Below the pieces are notes generated by a model, which saw only the letters and a program-made list of their open reading frames with translations, was not told where the DNA came from and did not search any database. A program made the position numbers and the translations under genes. 64,000 bases of DNA from Selaginella tamariscina. Lineage: Eukaryota > Streptophyta > Lycopodiopsida > Selaginellales > Selaginellaceae. The stretch covers positions 272,588 to 336,587 of the forward strand of contig PUQB01000024.1 in assembly GCA_003024785.1 (NCBI GenBank). The letters run 5' to 3'. This document shows, piece after piece, positions 1-12,505 of the stretch (position 1 is its first letter; each line of letters starts with the position of its first letter).

Positions 1-2619
1 TACATTTTCAGTTTACTGAGTAATGAAGGACTTGCATAGTGAAGGCGTTCGGCGCACACTTGCATTTTCATTATTAACTCTTTAATATTGAAATTTGTAA
101 CGTTGTTTGCAATGTGGGGATAAGCTCTTGAACAAGGGTGATTCCTTGGTTAAGAAGAGCATGATTTGGGATTCTCCACTCTGCTTATTGACTAAGTAAG
201 GAAACTTGCTAAGTTTAATAAGTTATGTTGGTGATGTCAAATGAGCCAAGTAGTCGGATATTCATTTTGGAGGTTTAAGTGCATGTACCTCCTCAGAGTC
301 GTTATTCGATGAGAATTGAAGTTGGTATTGATTTTCAATATCAATTTCATTTTAGAGTCGAATACGATTATTCAAAAGACGGTTTCTTGACTCTGCATCA
401 TGGTCGAAAATGTGGGCACTTAAAGAACAAATAAAGTATGTATCTTCAATCTTTCGGAATATTGAAAAATAGAACTATTCTTGACTCAAGGTTTGATTGT
501 ATTCCTTGGGTTAGTTGTTAGTTCTATCTCAAGGTTTGATGGTGTTCCTTGAGTTGGTTCAATATTCTTGAAGTGAAGTAGCGGGATTAGCTCAAGAAGA
601 TGGTGTCCCTTCTTGATGATTATAGTTCAAGGTTCGTCCAATATCCGGTTCGAAATATGAGGTTCCTATCACCTCATCTGTTGAGATATTTATATTCTAA
701 ACTTTGGCAGAATTTGTGACAATCTTTTCAAGATTAGTTATAAATGACTTGTCAAAGTATGTATGATATCTCTTCAATATTGAGTTTGGAGCGCTCAATA
801 TCAAACTTGGTTATGATCACATGAGGTGGCCGTAATCATATAATATAAAGACTCAAGTGGATTTGAGTCTGACACTTTGGTAAGGCACTACCTTAGTGTT
901 ATAACTTGAAACGTGTTTTCAAGTTAGTTGAGAAATGAGACATTTCTCAATACATTGCTTGAGGGGCAATGTGTACTTTCTGGATTGCTAGGTGTCTAGA
1001 GTGAATAATGTATCTTAGTTCAATGTACTGAACTAGATATTTTATTCATGTTTGGGGAGATCTATTGAAATATAAGGTATGACTAAAACATGAAGTTGAT
1101 CTAACACTTCAGTGTTATGATAGCATTTATGTGGAGGTTTATATCTTACTAAATCAATTAGATGAACCAGACACTAGTTCATGATTCCTCTTAGTCTCTG
1201 AACAAAGTTCCTCGAAATACTGTCGTAACAGTATATTTCCGTCTCAAAATTGAAGTTCGGTTCATGTAAACTAAGACCATATCTATAATGTAGTTGTAGC
1301 ATTTCGATAAATTGATATGATTGTAAGTTTATATCCACTAGTATAACAACTAGTTGATAAGCTTAGGATTTGAAACGTTAAAACGATCATTATCCATTCG
1401 AGAGTATCAATATCGAAATTGTGACTATTTATAGAATAAGGATTAGTTTTAAAAGATGTTTATCAAAAACACTAGTTGTTTCAATTAGTGAAATGCTATA
1501 CTTCGGTATAGTGTTGAAAAACATTTACGAAATAAGTTTAAGAGTTGGAAATAAATATAATGTTACGGAGGCGTACAGTATTACGAGTTCAGGGAGACTC
1601 TTATCGTGAAAACTAAGTTTTAAAATTCCGTATTTTGAACTTAGTACGATAAGGAGTTAGGAATTATTGAATGGCACCTAGTATGTTGTGCTCTTTGGAG
1701 AATGAGTACAATGAGGGTACTAATTAAGACAAAGATTATTGATTAAGGCATTAGAGATGGGTTGAATTTCCTGGTTTCCACGTTGGTTTATAAGAAAGGT
1801 ATGTTAGCTTATCTGGTCCCTGAACTGGTCGGTGTTATGAAAGAGTACAAAGTTGGTTGTGAAAGATGAATGGCAGTTGGCAAGACCTTGTTGTATACAT
1901 GTATACAGCCATGCGCCTCTGGCCAGATTGACATGTTTACAAAGAACAGGGTTTTACGACTTGTACTCTTATATCGGAAAAGAGCTTGATTCCGATAAAA
2001 GTCTCATACTTAGTCTTGCGTAACTATATACTAATGAGAGATAGGTATAGTAGCAGACCCTTATGAAAAGGGGTAATGAGAAGCACCGAGGGATGCAGAG
2101 ATGTAAGCTATAATATTGTAACATGTGGAGATGTGGGACCATTGGAAAATCAAAAGAAATGCGTAGGTGTTTGGTCAAGCATTTGAGAAGTGCTTGTTGT
2201 ATGTTAGACGACAGAGGTCGTCAACAGCATTTAATATTAAGGAATAAAGCAAGTCTTTATTTCTTGTTAACCAAGGGGCCGGCAACAACACTAACTAGAG
2301 GCCTCCAATATAAATTCTAGTTAAGTAAAGAAATTAACCAGTGTTGTGTGCGTCGGGTGACAGACTTTGCAGACGTGCAAAAGGTCTCCAGGTGACTTCA
2401 TGTCGCAGGTGGTGCCTCGGCAGCTGGGTTTACGACTCAGTGAACGACGGTTCTGAAGTACTTGGCTTCGCGTAATGCAAGGGGGGTAATGAAATTATGT
2501 GAACTTTTGGCTAACTCCGCATAGAGTGATATGTTAGTTTTGGTTAGTTTTTTCTAACATTATCTAGTCTTGGAGTTGGACGTCAACGAGGACGTTGACA
2601 TTTTCAAAGGCGGGGAGTG
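1..2619 (+). mobile_element. LARD-like LTR element, internal region (first unit, left-truncated by window)
   Basis: This stretch matches the internal region at about 5413-8038 at an offset of 5412-5419 bases, with mostly one-base differences. It contains no gag, protease, integrase or reverse-transcriptase frame, only chance ORFs below 70 codons, so the element is non-autonomous. It ends in a purine-rich tract (GGCGGGGAGTG) directly before the LTR start TGTCATAG at 2620, which is what a polypurine tract should look like. The left LTR of this unit lies outside the window. Confidence 0.85.
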
Positions 2620-4387
2620 TGTCATAGTTTTTACTATGACTCCTCTTTACTTTGGACGTTGATGTTGTTACCTATTGTACTATGTTGACAAGCCCTAGAT
2701 GTAGTGAGAAACAGCCCCGCTTAGTGCACTTAGGTGTTTAGGGGTAGTCCGGCCGGCTATCCTTAGATATCTCGAGAAACTCTAAGCGAAGGTAGCACTT
2801 ACCTTCTAGAAAACTCTTACCCTCGTTTTCCGTGTCCCGTTGGATTAATGGCTAGTTCTGGTGAGTTCGGCATGTCGAATGCTTAGAAACACCCCCAGGT
2901 TTGACAGGTTAGGGTTTAGGGGTCGATGGATAACTCACCAAGTATGTTCCCTCTGGGAATGAGATTTCAGTGCTAGCCCACTTATGTAAACAGGAAAACA
3001 GGGGGGGGGGCCTCTGTCACATAAATAAGGTAGTATATAGGAGTGAGGGTTCCTGGGTTCATGACTGAGCTCGTTACTCTTCTCCCGGTGCAAGCTCTAG
3101 CTTGTGTCGTCAAGGCACAACCCTCTGTTGTGCCGCCCTAACTTCCAGATGCCAGGGGTACGTCCCACCTTCGGGGTAGCTTACCCTTAACGTTGGCGAA
3201 TCCATGCCTGGGAGGTCTTGTCGGAATGCACGTTCCAAGAGGCAGAGGTTGAGGCTTGTCTCCAGCCTCCTCCTCCACGTCAAGCTAGGTGTAGCACTCA
3301 CGGCCAAGCAAGGCACATCCGTGTCCTTGTCCAACTGTGGGCGTGGGATCTTGTTTGACAGGTTCACGTTACTTGGTTCTGAGGGTTCATTGAGGGGTTC
3401 TAGAGTTGGCATTTAGGAACCACGTTTGTGGTACTTGGTGCAACTCTTGAATCTAAGGGCTATGGCATGATAGCCCACATCAGGAAGGCAGTGTCACATG
3501 GAGATGTGACACTGGGCTAAACGTCACATGGTACAACGCCCGAGGCACACCCTTTGGGGTTATGTCATGGGCTTGTCGCCAAGGGGTTGGATACTCTAGC
3601 AAACAGGCATGCTTGTGCTTGCACTAGGGTGCTAAGCCTTGGGCATCTACTCAAGGGAGGTTAGGTCTCATAACTAGGTGTGCTTTGGCACACTTGGCTA
3701 GGGGAGTGTTCTCCTTGGAATTCAAGGGTTGAACAACCTAAACATGTTAGCAGGAGCCCTTTCGTGAGGCACTCGCAAGGTCATGTGCTTAGGGTTATCC
3801 AAACCTAGCCTTAGGGAGTTTGCTTAGCAGAACACTCGTGTCCGCCTACGGCGCACACTCGTGTCCTCACTAAGTACTAGCCCTAGGTCTAGGGTATAAC
3901 TTGGCCACTCAAACCCTTAGGGGTTAGTCGTGGTTCAGGGTACCCCTTGTTGCCCTAAAGGGGTTGTACTCCCGGATGAGGGTGATTCCTCAAGGGGTAA
4001 GTGACGATGCCTTAGCTCTGTCACGGGGTATGTGTGGAACACACGTCTCTTGATGGGGGTTAGGGCATGAGCCTGTCTAGGTCTTCTAGGGCAAGACCCT
4101 AAGTCAACTAGGGTTATCCCTCAAGGGTTTTGGGGGTAGACACTCTAGGGAGACTTAGGCTAAACCCTAAGTCAACTAGGGTTATCCCTCAAGGGTTCTG
4201 GGGGCAGACATTCTAGGGAGACTTAGGCTAAACCCTAAGTCTCCTGTCACTTGGGCATTAGAGTCTAACCCTAGGGGTCGTTGGGGTTGTTCTGGGAAAC
4301 TTAGCGTTGCTCACAGGGTGATGACGCCGAATGGCCACTGGCAGCCAGTGTTGCCACGTGTTGGCCCTTTGGGTTAAAACTCTGACA
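2620..4387 (+). repeat. LTR shared by two tandem LARD-like units (LTR1)
   Basis: The repeat is about 1768 bp with TG...CA ends (TGTCATAG at the start, CTCTGACA at the end). A polypurine tract precedes it. It is followed after two bases by TGGTATCAGAGC (4390-4401), the primer-binding site complementary to initiator tRNA-Met. The same sequence recurs at 8039-9803 and inverted at 22296-24063. A TATA-like TAGTATATAGG near 3032 follows a G10 tract near 3001 and probably marks the U3/R promoter. ORFs inside it (for example 3110-3416 on either strand) are chance frames. Confidence 0.93.
4088..4235 (+). repeat. Internal tandem duplication of about 73 bp in the LTR, rich in CCCTAA/TTAGGG
   Basis: Two adjacent units each contain CCCTAAGTCAACTAGGG, a run of TCCCTCAAGGG and AGGGAGACTTAGG. 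The same doubled unit is present in LTR2 (about 9506-9655) and inverted in the solo LTR (about 22445-22590), so the duplication predates these copies. The motifs resemble plant telomere-type or telo-box sequence but are not a perfect TTTAGGG array. Confidence 0.75.
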
Positions 4388-7300
4388 ATTGGTATCAGAG
4401 CCTATTCTCTGCGGTCAGTAGGACTACCTAAAGTGTAGTGTATTTTAGGGTTTAGTTAGTTCTAAATTCTTGAAGTACTCTATCACTTTCGGCTAATGTC
4501 TGAATTCTGCGTGGAGAGTTGGTCCTGAGATCTATAACTCTTCAAGTACACCTACTTCATAAGTGGGTGTGGGTTATGGACTTAGAAGGTAGCACTTGAA
4601 GTAAGCTTCCAAGTTGTATGCCAGGTTATTTACCTTATGGTTGTCCAGGTTACTTTACCATTTACTTCCACAAGACAAGGCATGTTAGTTTGTTCTGGCT
4701 TACAAACTAAGTCTTGTGAGATGGGCCTTGTGATATCCTATTCTACACATTATTGAAAATTTTTCTTTTTCTTTAAGGTGTTTGAATTGGGATAACACAT
4801 GATTTGGAAACAGACAGTGTCCATTGAGTTTTGGCTTAGGGCAAGATTCAATATCAGGTTCAGCAATAGTGTTCAAACGGGAAAGACTTATGTTCAGAAG
4901 TGCGTCTTTGACTTCGGGAGAAGGGGCATATTCAAACATAAGAGTGAACATACATTTGACATAAAGTGTAAAATAAGCTCGCATTATAGTGCATGTTTCC
5001 AGAGTGTAACTAGAAGCAGACTATGGTGATGAACTTATAATACAATGAATGTCAAATATTGACATATGATAAATATGTTAAGCAATGGGTTTGAAGATCC
5101 AATGTAGTCAAAGTATTGTCTGATGTTCGCAATATTTTGATGACGCTAGCTGCAAGTAACATTAGGTGGAATAGTTTACTAAGTTCAAGTCACCTAATTT
5201 GAACCTTAGTACAACTTGAAACCTTAGTTAGTTGTAAGCGCGCACTCTGTATTCAAGTTAGCTAGCTCGACTAACTTGATTATGAAGTTGTCTCATAAGA
5301 GATCATGAGAAAAACTTCGGATAATAGCTAGAGAATTTCGTTATCTTACCAATATCGGTTTTGGGATAGATGGCATGATCTATCAGAAAGAGAAATGTTG
5401 GAAACATACGTTTACATTTTCAGTTTACTGAGTAATGAAGGATTTGCATAGTGAAGGCGTTCAGCGCACACTTGCGCATTTTCATTATTAACTTTTTAAT
5501 ATTGAAATTTGTAACGTTGTTTGCAATGTGGGGATAAGCTCTTGAACAAGGGTGATTCCTTGCTTAAGAAGAGCATGATTTGGGATTCTCCACTCTGCTT
5601 ATTGACTAAGTAAGGAAACTTGCTAAGTTTAATAAGTTATGTTTGGTGATGTCAAATGAGCCAAAAGCTAGTCGGATATTCATTTTGGAGGTTTAAGTGC
5701 ATGTACCTCCTCAGAGAATCGTTATTCGATGAGAATTGGAAGTTGGTATTGGTTTCCAATATCAATTTCATTTTAGAGTCAAATACGATTATTGAAAAGA
5801 CGGTTTCTTGACTCTGCATCATGGTCGAAAATGTGGGCACTTAAAGAACAAATAAAGTATGTATCTTCAATCTTTCGGAATATTGAAAAATAGAACTATT
5901 CTTGACTCAAGGTTTGATTGTATTCCTTGGGTTAGTTGTTAGTTCTATCTCAAGGTTTGATGGTGTTCCTTGAGTTGGTTCAATATTCTTGGAAGTGAAG
6001 TAGCGGGATTAGCTCAAGAAGATGGTGTCCCTTCTTGATGATAGTTCAAGGTTCGTCCAATATCCGGTTCGACAATATGAGGTCTCCTATCACCTCATCT
6101 GTTGAGATATTTATATTCTAAACTTTGGCAGAACTTGTGACAATCTTTTCAAGATTAGTTATAAATGACTTGTCAAAGTATAGTATGATATCTCTTCAAT
6201 ATTGAGTTTGGAGCGCTCAATATCAAACTTGGTTATGATCACATGAGGTGGCCGTAATCATATAATATAAAGACTCAAGTGGATTTGAGTCTGACACTTT
6301 GGTAAGGCACTACCTTAGTGTTATAACTTGAAACGTGTTTTCAAGTTAGTTGAGAAATGAGACATTTCTCAATACATTGCTTGAGGGGCAATGTGTCACT
6401 TTCTGGATTGCTAGGTGTCTAGAGTGAATAATGTATCTTAGTTCAATGTACTGAACTAGATATTTTATTCATGTTTGGGGAGATCTATTGAAATATAAGG
6501 TATGACTAAAACATGAAGTTGATCTAACACTTCAGTGTTATGATAGCATTTATGTGGAGGTTTATATCTTACTAAATCAATTAGATGAACCAGACACTAG
6601 TTCATGATTCCTCTTAGTCTCTGAACAAAGTTCCTCGAAATACTGTCGTAACAGTATATTTCCGTCTCAAAATTGAAGTTCGGTTCATGTAAACTAAGAC
6701 CATATCTATAATGTAGTTGTAGCATTTCGATAAATTGATATGATTGTAAGTTTATATCCACTAGTATAACAACTAGTTGATAAGCTTAGGATTTGAACGT
6801 TAAAACGATCATTATCCATTCGAGAGTATCAATATCGAAATTGTGACTATTTATAGAATAAGGATTAGTTTTAAAAGATGTTTATCAAAAACACTAGTTG
6901 TTTCAATTAGTGAAATGCTATACTTCGGTATAGTGTTGAAAAACATTTACGAAATAAGTTTAAGAGTTGGAAATAAATATAATGTTACGGAGGCGTACAG
7001 TATTACGAGTTCAGGGAGACTCTTATCGTGAAAACTAAGTTTTAAAATTCCGTATTTTGAACTTAGTACGATAAGGAGTTAGGAATTATTGAATGGCACC
7101 TAGTATGTTGTGCTCTTTGGAATGAGTACAATGAGGGTACTAATTAAGACAAAGATTTGATTAAGGCATTAGAGATGGGTTGAATTTCCTGGTTTCCACG
7201 TTGGTTTATAAGAAAGGTATGTTAGCTTATCTGGTCCCTGAACTGGTCGGTGTTATGAAAGAGTACAAAGTTGGTTGTGAAAGATGAATGGCAGTTGGCA

Positions 7301-8038
7301 AGACCTTGTTGTATACATGTATACAGCCATGCGCCTCTGGCCAGATTGACATGTTTACAAAGAACAGGGTTTTACGACTTGTACTCTTATATCGGAAAAG
7401 AGCTTGATTCCGATAAAAGTCTCATACTTAGTCTTGCGTAACTATATACTAATGAGAGATAGGTATAGTAGCAGACCCTTATGAAAAGGGGTAATGAGAA
7501 GCACCGAGGGATGCAGAGATGTAAGCTATAATATTGTAACATGTGGAGATGTGGGACCATTGGAAAATCAAAAGAAATGCGTAGGTGTTTGGTCAAGCAT
7601 TTGAGAAGTGCTTGTTGTATGTTAGACGACAGAGGTCGTCAACAGCATTTAATATTAAGGAATAAAGCAAGTCTTTATTTCTTGTTAACCAAGGGGCCGG
7701 CAACAACACTAACTAGAGGCCTCCAATATAAATTCTAGTTAAGTAAAGAAATTAACCAGTGTTGTGTGCGTCGGGTGACAGACTTTGCAGACGTGCAAAA
7801 GGTCTCCAGGTGACTTCATGTCGCAGGTGGTGCCTCCGGCAGCTGGGTTTACGACTCAGTGAACGACGGTTCTGAAGTACTTGGCTTCGCGTAATGCAAG
7901 GGGGGTAATGAAATTATGTGAACTTTTGGCTAACTCCGCATAGAGTGATATGTTAGTTTTGGTTAGTTTTTTCTAACATTATCTAGTCTTGGAGTTGGAC
8001 GTCAACGAGGACGTTGACATTTTCAAAGGCGGGGAGTG
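4388..8038 (+). mobile_element. LARD-like LTR element, internal region (complete second unit)
   Basis: About 3.65 kb lies between two LTRs. It starts with the tRNA-Met primer-binding site at 4390-4401 and ends with the polypurine tract at about 8025-8038. About 1 kb (4402-5412) is seen only here because the matching part of the first unit lies outside the window; the rest repeats 1-2619. No retroviral-type domain is readable in any frame, so mobilisation would need proteins from another element. LTR size plus non-coding interior fit the LARD class. Confidence 0.88.
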
Positions 8039-9803
8039 TGTCATAGTTTTTACTATGACTCCTCTTTACTTTGGACGTTGATTTTGTTACCTATTACTAT
8101 GTTGACAAGCCCTAGATGTAGTGAGAAACAGCCCCGCTTAGTGCACTTAGGTGTTTAGGGGTAGTCCGGCCGGCTATCCTTAGATATCTCGAGAAACTCT
8201 AAGCGAAGGTAGCACTTACCTTCTAGAAAACTCTTACCCTCGTTTTCCGTGTCCCGGTTGGATTAATGGCTAGTTCTGGTGAGTTCGGCATGTCGAATAT
8301 GCTTAGAAACACCCCCAGGTTTGACAGGTTAGGGTTTAGGGGTCGATGGATAACTCACCAAGTATGTTCCCTCTGGGAATGAGATTTCAGTGCTAGCCCA
8401 CTTATGTAAATAGGAAAACAGGGGGGGGGGCCTCTGTCACATAAATAAGGTAGTATATAGGAGTGAGGGTTCCTGGGTTCATGACTGAGCTCGTTACTCT
8501 TCTCCCGGTGCAAGCTCTAGCTTGTGTCGTCAAGGCACAACCCTCTGTTGTGCCGCCCTAACTTCCAGATGCCAGGGGTACGTCCCACCTTCGGGGTAGC
8601 TTACCCTTAACGTTGGCGAATCCATGCCTGGGAGGTCTTGTCGGAATGCACATTCCAAGAGGCAGAGGTTGAGGCTTGTCTCCAGCCTCCTCCTCCACGT
8701 CAAGCTAGGTGTAGCACTCACGGCCAAGCAAGGCACATCCGTGTCCTTGTCCAACTGTGGGCGTGGGATCTTGTTTGACAGGTTCACGTTACTTGGTTCA
8801 TGAGGGTTCATTGAGGGGTTCTAGAGTTGGCATTTAGGAACCACGTTTGTGGTACTTGGTGCAACTCTTGAATCTAAGGGCTATGGCATGATAGCCCACA
8901 TCAGGAAGGCAGTGTCACATGGAGATGTGACACTGGGCTAAACGTCACATGGTACAACGCCCGAGGCACGCCCTTTGGGGTTATGTCATGGGCTTGTCGC
9001 CAAGGGGTTGGATACTCTAACAATAGGCATGCTTGTGCTTGCGCTAGGGTGCTAAGCCTTGGGCATCTAAAGGGAGGTTAGGTCTCAACTAGGTGTGCTT
9101 TGGCACACTTGGCTAGGGGAGTGTTCTCCTTGGAATTCAAGGTTGAACAACCTAAACATGTTAGCAGAGCCCTTTTGTGAGGCACTCGCAAGGTCATGTG
9201 CTTAGGGTTATTCCAAACCTAACCTTAGGGAGTTTGCTTAGCAGAACACTCATGTCCGCCTACGGCGCACATCGTGTCCTCACTAAGTACTAACCTAGGT
9301 CTAGGGTATGACTTGGCCACTCAAACCCTTAGGGGTTAGTCGTGGTTTAGGGTACCCCTTGTTGCCCTAAAGGGGTTGTACTCCCGGATGAGGGTGATTC
9401 CTCAAGGGGTAAGTGACGATGCCTTAGCTCTGTCACGGGGGTATGTGTGGAACACACGTCTCCTGATGGGGGTTAGGGCATGAGCCTGTCTAGGTCTTCT
9501 AGGGCAAGACCCTAAGTCAACTAGGGTTATCCCTTAAGGGTTTTTGGGGGTAGACACTCTAGGGAGACTTAGGCTAAACCCTAAGTCAACTAGGGTTATC
9601 CCTCAAGGGTTCTGGGGGCAGACATTCTAGGAGACTTAGGCTAAACCCTAAGTCTCTGTCCACTTGGGCATTAGAGTCTAACCCTAGGGGTCGTTGGGGT
9701 TGTTCTGGGAACTTAGCGTTGCTCACACAGGGTGATGATGCCGAATGGCCACTTGGCAGCCACGTGTTGCCACGTGTTGGCCCTTTGGGTTAAAACTCTG
9801 ACA
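8039..9803 (+). repeat. LTR, right copy (LTR2)
   Basis: About 1765 bp, nearly identical to 2620-4387, with the same TGTCATAG start and CTCTGACA end. The next bases (TATTAGAC) are not a primer-binding site, so this is the right end of the tandem array. The target-site duplication cannot be checked because the left LTR is outside the window. Confidence 0.92.
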
Positions 9804-9960
9804 TATTAGACTTGTAAGGTATTTCTTTACTATTACATTGTGGATGTGTGTTCAAGTTCACAAGAGTTTATTGTGTGTGGTTGTGAAATGTCTCCAACAC
9901 CCATATAAAAACCCACTCTAATAAGTCCCAGTAACTCCTCCATAGCCACACAACAAGAAA

Positions 9961-11105
9961 GATAATTTATTATAGTTTATATTACAATTGCTCTTTACTT
10001 TGAATATTAATTATTGTGATATATTGAACTATTTTGACGAACTCTAAGTGTTAAAAAAACATGTCTGATTAATGCACTTTAACAAGTGCTGGTCCATTTG
10101 TGTGTCATTAAGTATTTAAAAAAAACTCTAGACAAAGCTAGCACCTTGATATATAAAATTCTCCCCTTATTTTTGGCATCCCAATTGGTGAGTTTGGCGT
10201 GTTAAATATAGTTAGGGACATTCCTACAAAGGGTTGGGTTTAGGGTTAGGATAAGCAAGTAACTCACTAACACTGAGGCTAGCTTTATGTGTTAGCCCAT
10301 TCACACAAAGTAGGAAAAAGAGGGGGGAAGGGGGCATGACTTTGTCATGAAAATAAGGTAAGTTAATTGTAACGAGAATTCTTAGATTCATAAGTGAGAT
10401 TATTAATATAAGTTTTAGCTTGTGAACTCATATTGTGCCATCCTAGCATCTTAAGGGTTGTATAACCCTTATCATTAGCAAATATGTGCTTGTTAAGTCT
10501 TGTTAAAATACATATTTTGTTAGTCTGAGATTAAAACATGTTTCCAACCTCCTCCTCCACTCACAATTAAGCAATGCACATTCTTGTTTTTGTTCAACTG
10601 TGAGTGTGGGATCAAGTTCTCTTTATTATATTTTTAAGGGTTTACATATGGGTTCTAATGTTAGCATTTGTGAGCCACGTTTATGACATCATGTGTAGCT
10701 TTTGAGTTTAAGGGATTATAGTGAGATAACTCACATTGTAGTATATAGTGTCACATAAACATGTGACATTAAACTAAATGACACACGATACAATGCCTTA
10801 TGCACGTTCTTTAAAGTTGTATCATGAGTTTAATGCCAAAGAGTTGAATATCTTAGCAAGTAAGTATGCTTGTTAAAGTGTTAAGTCTTATGCATCTGTT
10901 AAAGGGAGGTTAAATGTTATAACCAAGTGTAATAGTAAACACACTTAAGTAGTAGTGATTTTTTGAAGATGTATGAACATATTTAAGAATTGAATAACTT
11001 AAACATTTGAAGAAGCCTTTTTTGCATTCTCGATTAAGAGTGATTTGGAGTATGTGTACCTTAGTAAGGTTATGACATGAACATGTGTATGTCTCTTATC
11101 CTAAA
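9961..11105 (+). repeat. Old, decayed relative of the LARD LTR
   Basis: Blocks follow the order of LTR positions about 2620-3750: a decayed TGTCATAG/CTTTACTTTG start, GTTGACAAG-like, TTAGTGCACTT-like, the G-rich tract (GAGGGGGGAAGGGGG near 10319), the CATAAATAAGGTA promoter-like block and the AGATGTGACA-like block. Many C and G positions of the young LTR are T and A here, as expected from long-term cytosine deamination. The 3' third is not clearly recognisable. Confidence 0.7.
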
Positions 11106-12505
11106 AATTTATTTTATTTATCCTCATAGGTTAGGATATAATATACATTTATTACATTTTAAGTGCAAATTAAATATTAAAATAATAATTAATACTATAA
11201 AAAAGTAGAAATAACAATTTATAGAAATTTAAATATAAAACATTTAAAGGTCTTTTATGTAAGTTTAAAATAATAAAGAGAAAAACTTCCTACTTAATTT
11301 TTTTTTTTAAATTCCACAAATTTTACTGTTGATGTGACAAAAGATGACACGGAGGGCTGTATAAACAACCTACCCCGTGTTCATTTATCCGGGTACATGT
11401 TAAAAGTAAAAAAACGTGTTAGTGTTGTATTCACATTATCATAAAGTGTGAAAACTGACAAATTTAATGACATAAGATTTAAGGAGATTCGATCGACGGA
11501 GGAATTTTCAACACTACTCTCAAGTCCACGTCAATTCACAGTAGAAGACAGAGACAGTCAACAATCAGCAATCGACGGGGTCATAGTCAACAGGGTCGTG
11601 GTTGGACGCGGCCACACAGTCAACAGGCTAGCTTGACGATCACCGTGGTCATGATGACGTGGACCCGTTCTTGATACCAAGTGAGTACACGTGGGTGGAT
11701 GAAAGACGATAGGTAAAAAGGGTAAAAAGCAAATTATATTATCAAGGGTAAAAAGGGTAAAAAGCTGGTTACTTTTTACCCTTAATTAAACAAGTTTAAA
11801 GTATTAACTTGTTTTGTAGCAGGTGAACAAACGAATTATTTACGAGCTAGGGACAAGGGTGTGTGAACAAGTTTTGATAATCTTTCAATTCTTGCTAATG
11901 TATTTTAATGAACTAATTATGTGTGGTCTCTCTCCCAAACTGTCCACATGTTTAAAATTTCATCAGTGTTAATATTTCAAATTTAAGTTTAATATCACTT
12001 CCAGTTAAGTGTTAATTTTTAAGCTTTAAAATTGTATTATTGTATATATAGCGTTTTATATGCATATAAAATTGTTTTATTGTACACGATACTTTTGTGT
12101 ATATATTTGTCAACATTCAAAACCATTGTGTAGTCTATGCACCAATGCGTGAATCAGTCAATTAAAATATATTACTAGTCTATTGAGCATCTAACTTAGT
12201 CAATTAAATATATTAAAATATTACTCACAATATTGACTTTTATATGTAAAAATACACACAGACAAACTAAGGCAGCATAAACTAATATATACTATATAAA
12301 GATAGACATGCATATGATATATACTTTTACTTCAAGAATCTATTAAATTAGAGTGTTCGAACCTCTTTGTCCCTTTTTATGTAATACATTTCATTTTAAA
12401 AGAAACCTTATAAATTCACATTTCATGAATACTCATCTTATATACTCATCTCCAAAGTAAAGAATATATACATGTGTGTAATGTGGAGTTCATGAATTAG
12501 AGAAC
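11106..12505. other. Intergenic, AT-rich, upstream of the P450 gene
   Basis: No gene is recognisable. It holds a short cluster of (A/G)GGTAAAAA units around 11710-11785, ending in an inverted copy (ACTTTTTACCCTT), and several TTGAC/GTCAA W-box-like words around 11455-11635. The last 200 bases before the ATG at 12506 are AT-rich promoter-type sequence. Confidence 0.5.

Noticed and set aside
1421..2320. Short ORFs (62-69 codons) repeated at 6843-7738
   Set aside because: They are conserved only because the two LARD units are near-identical. No retroviral or other motif is present.
3110..3416. ORFs on both strands inside the LTR, repeated at 8530-8811 and 23286-23568
   Set aside because: They lie in the LTR, overlap each other on opposite strands, and show no family features; they recur only because the LTR recurs.
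4388..4402. TGGTATCAGAGC resembling part of a tRNA gene
   Set aside because: It is the complement of the tRNA-Met 3' end placed just after an LTR, a primer-binding site. No cloverleaf surrounds it.
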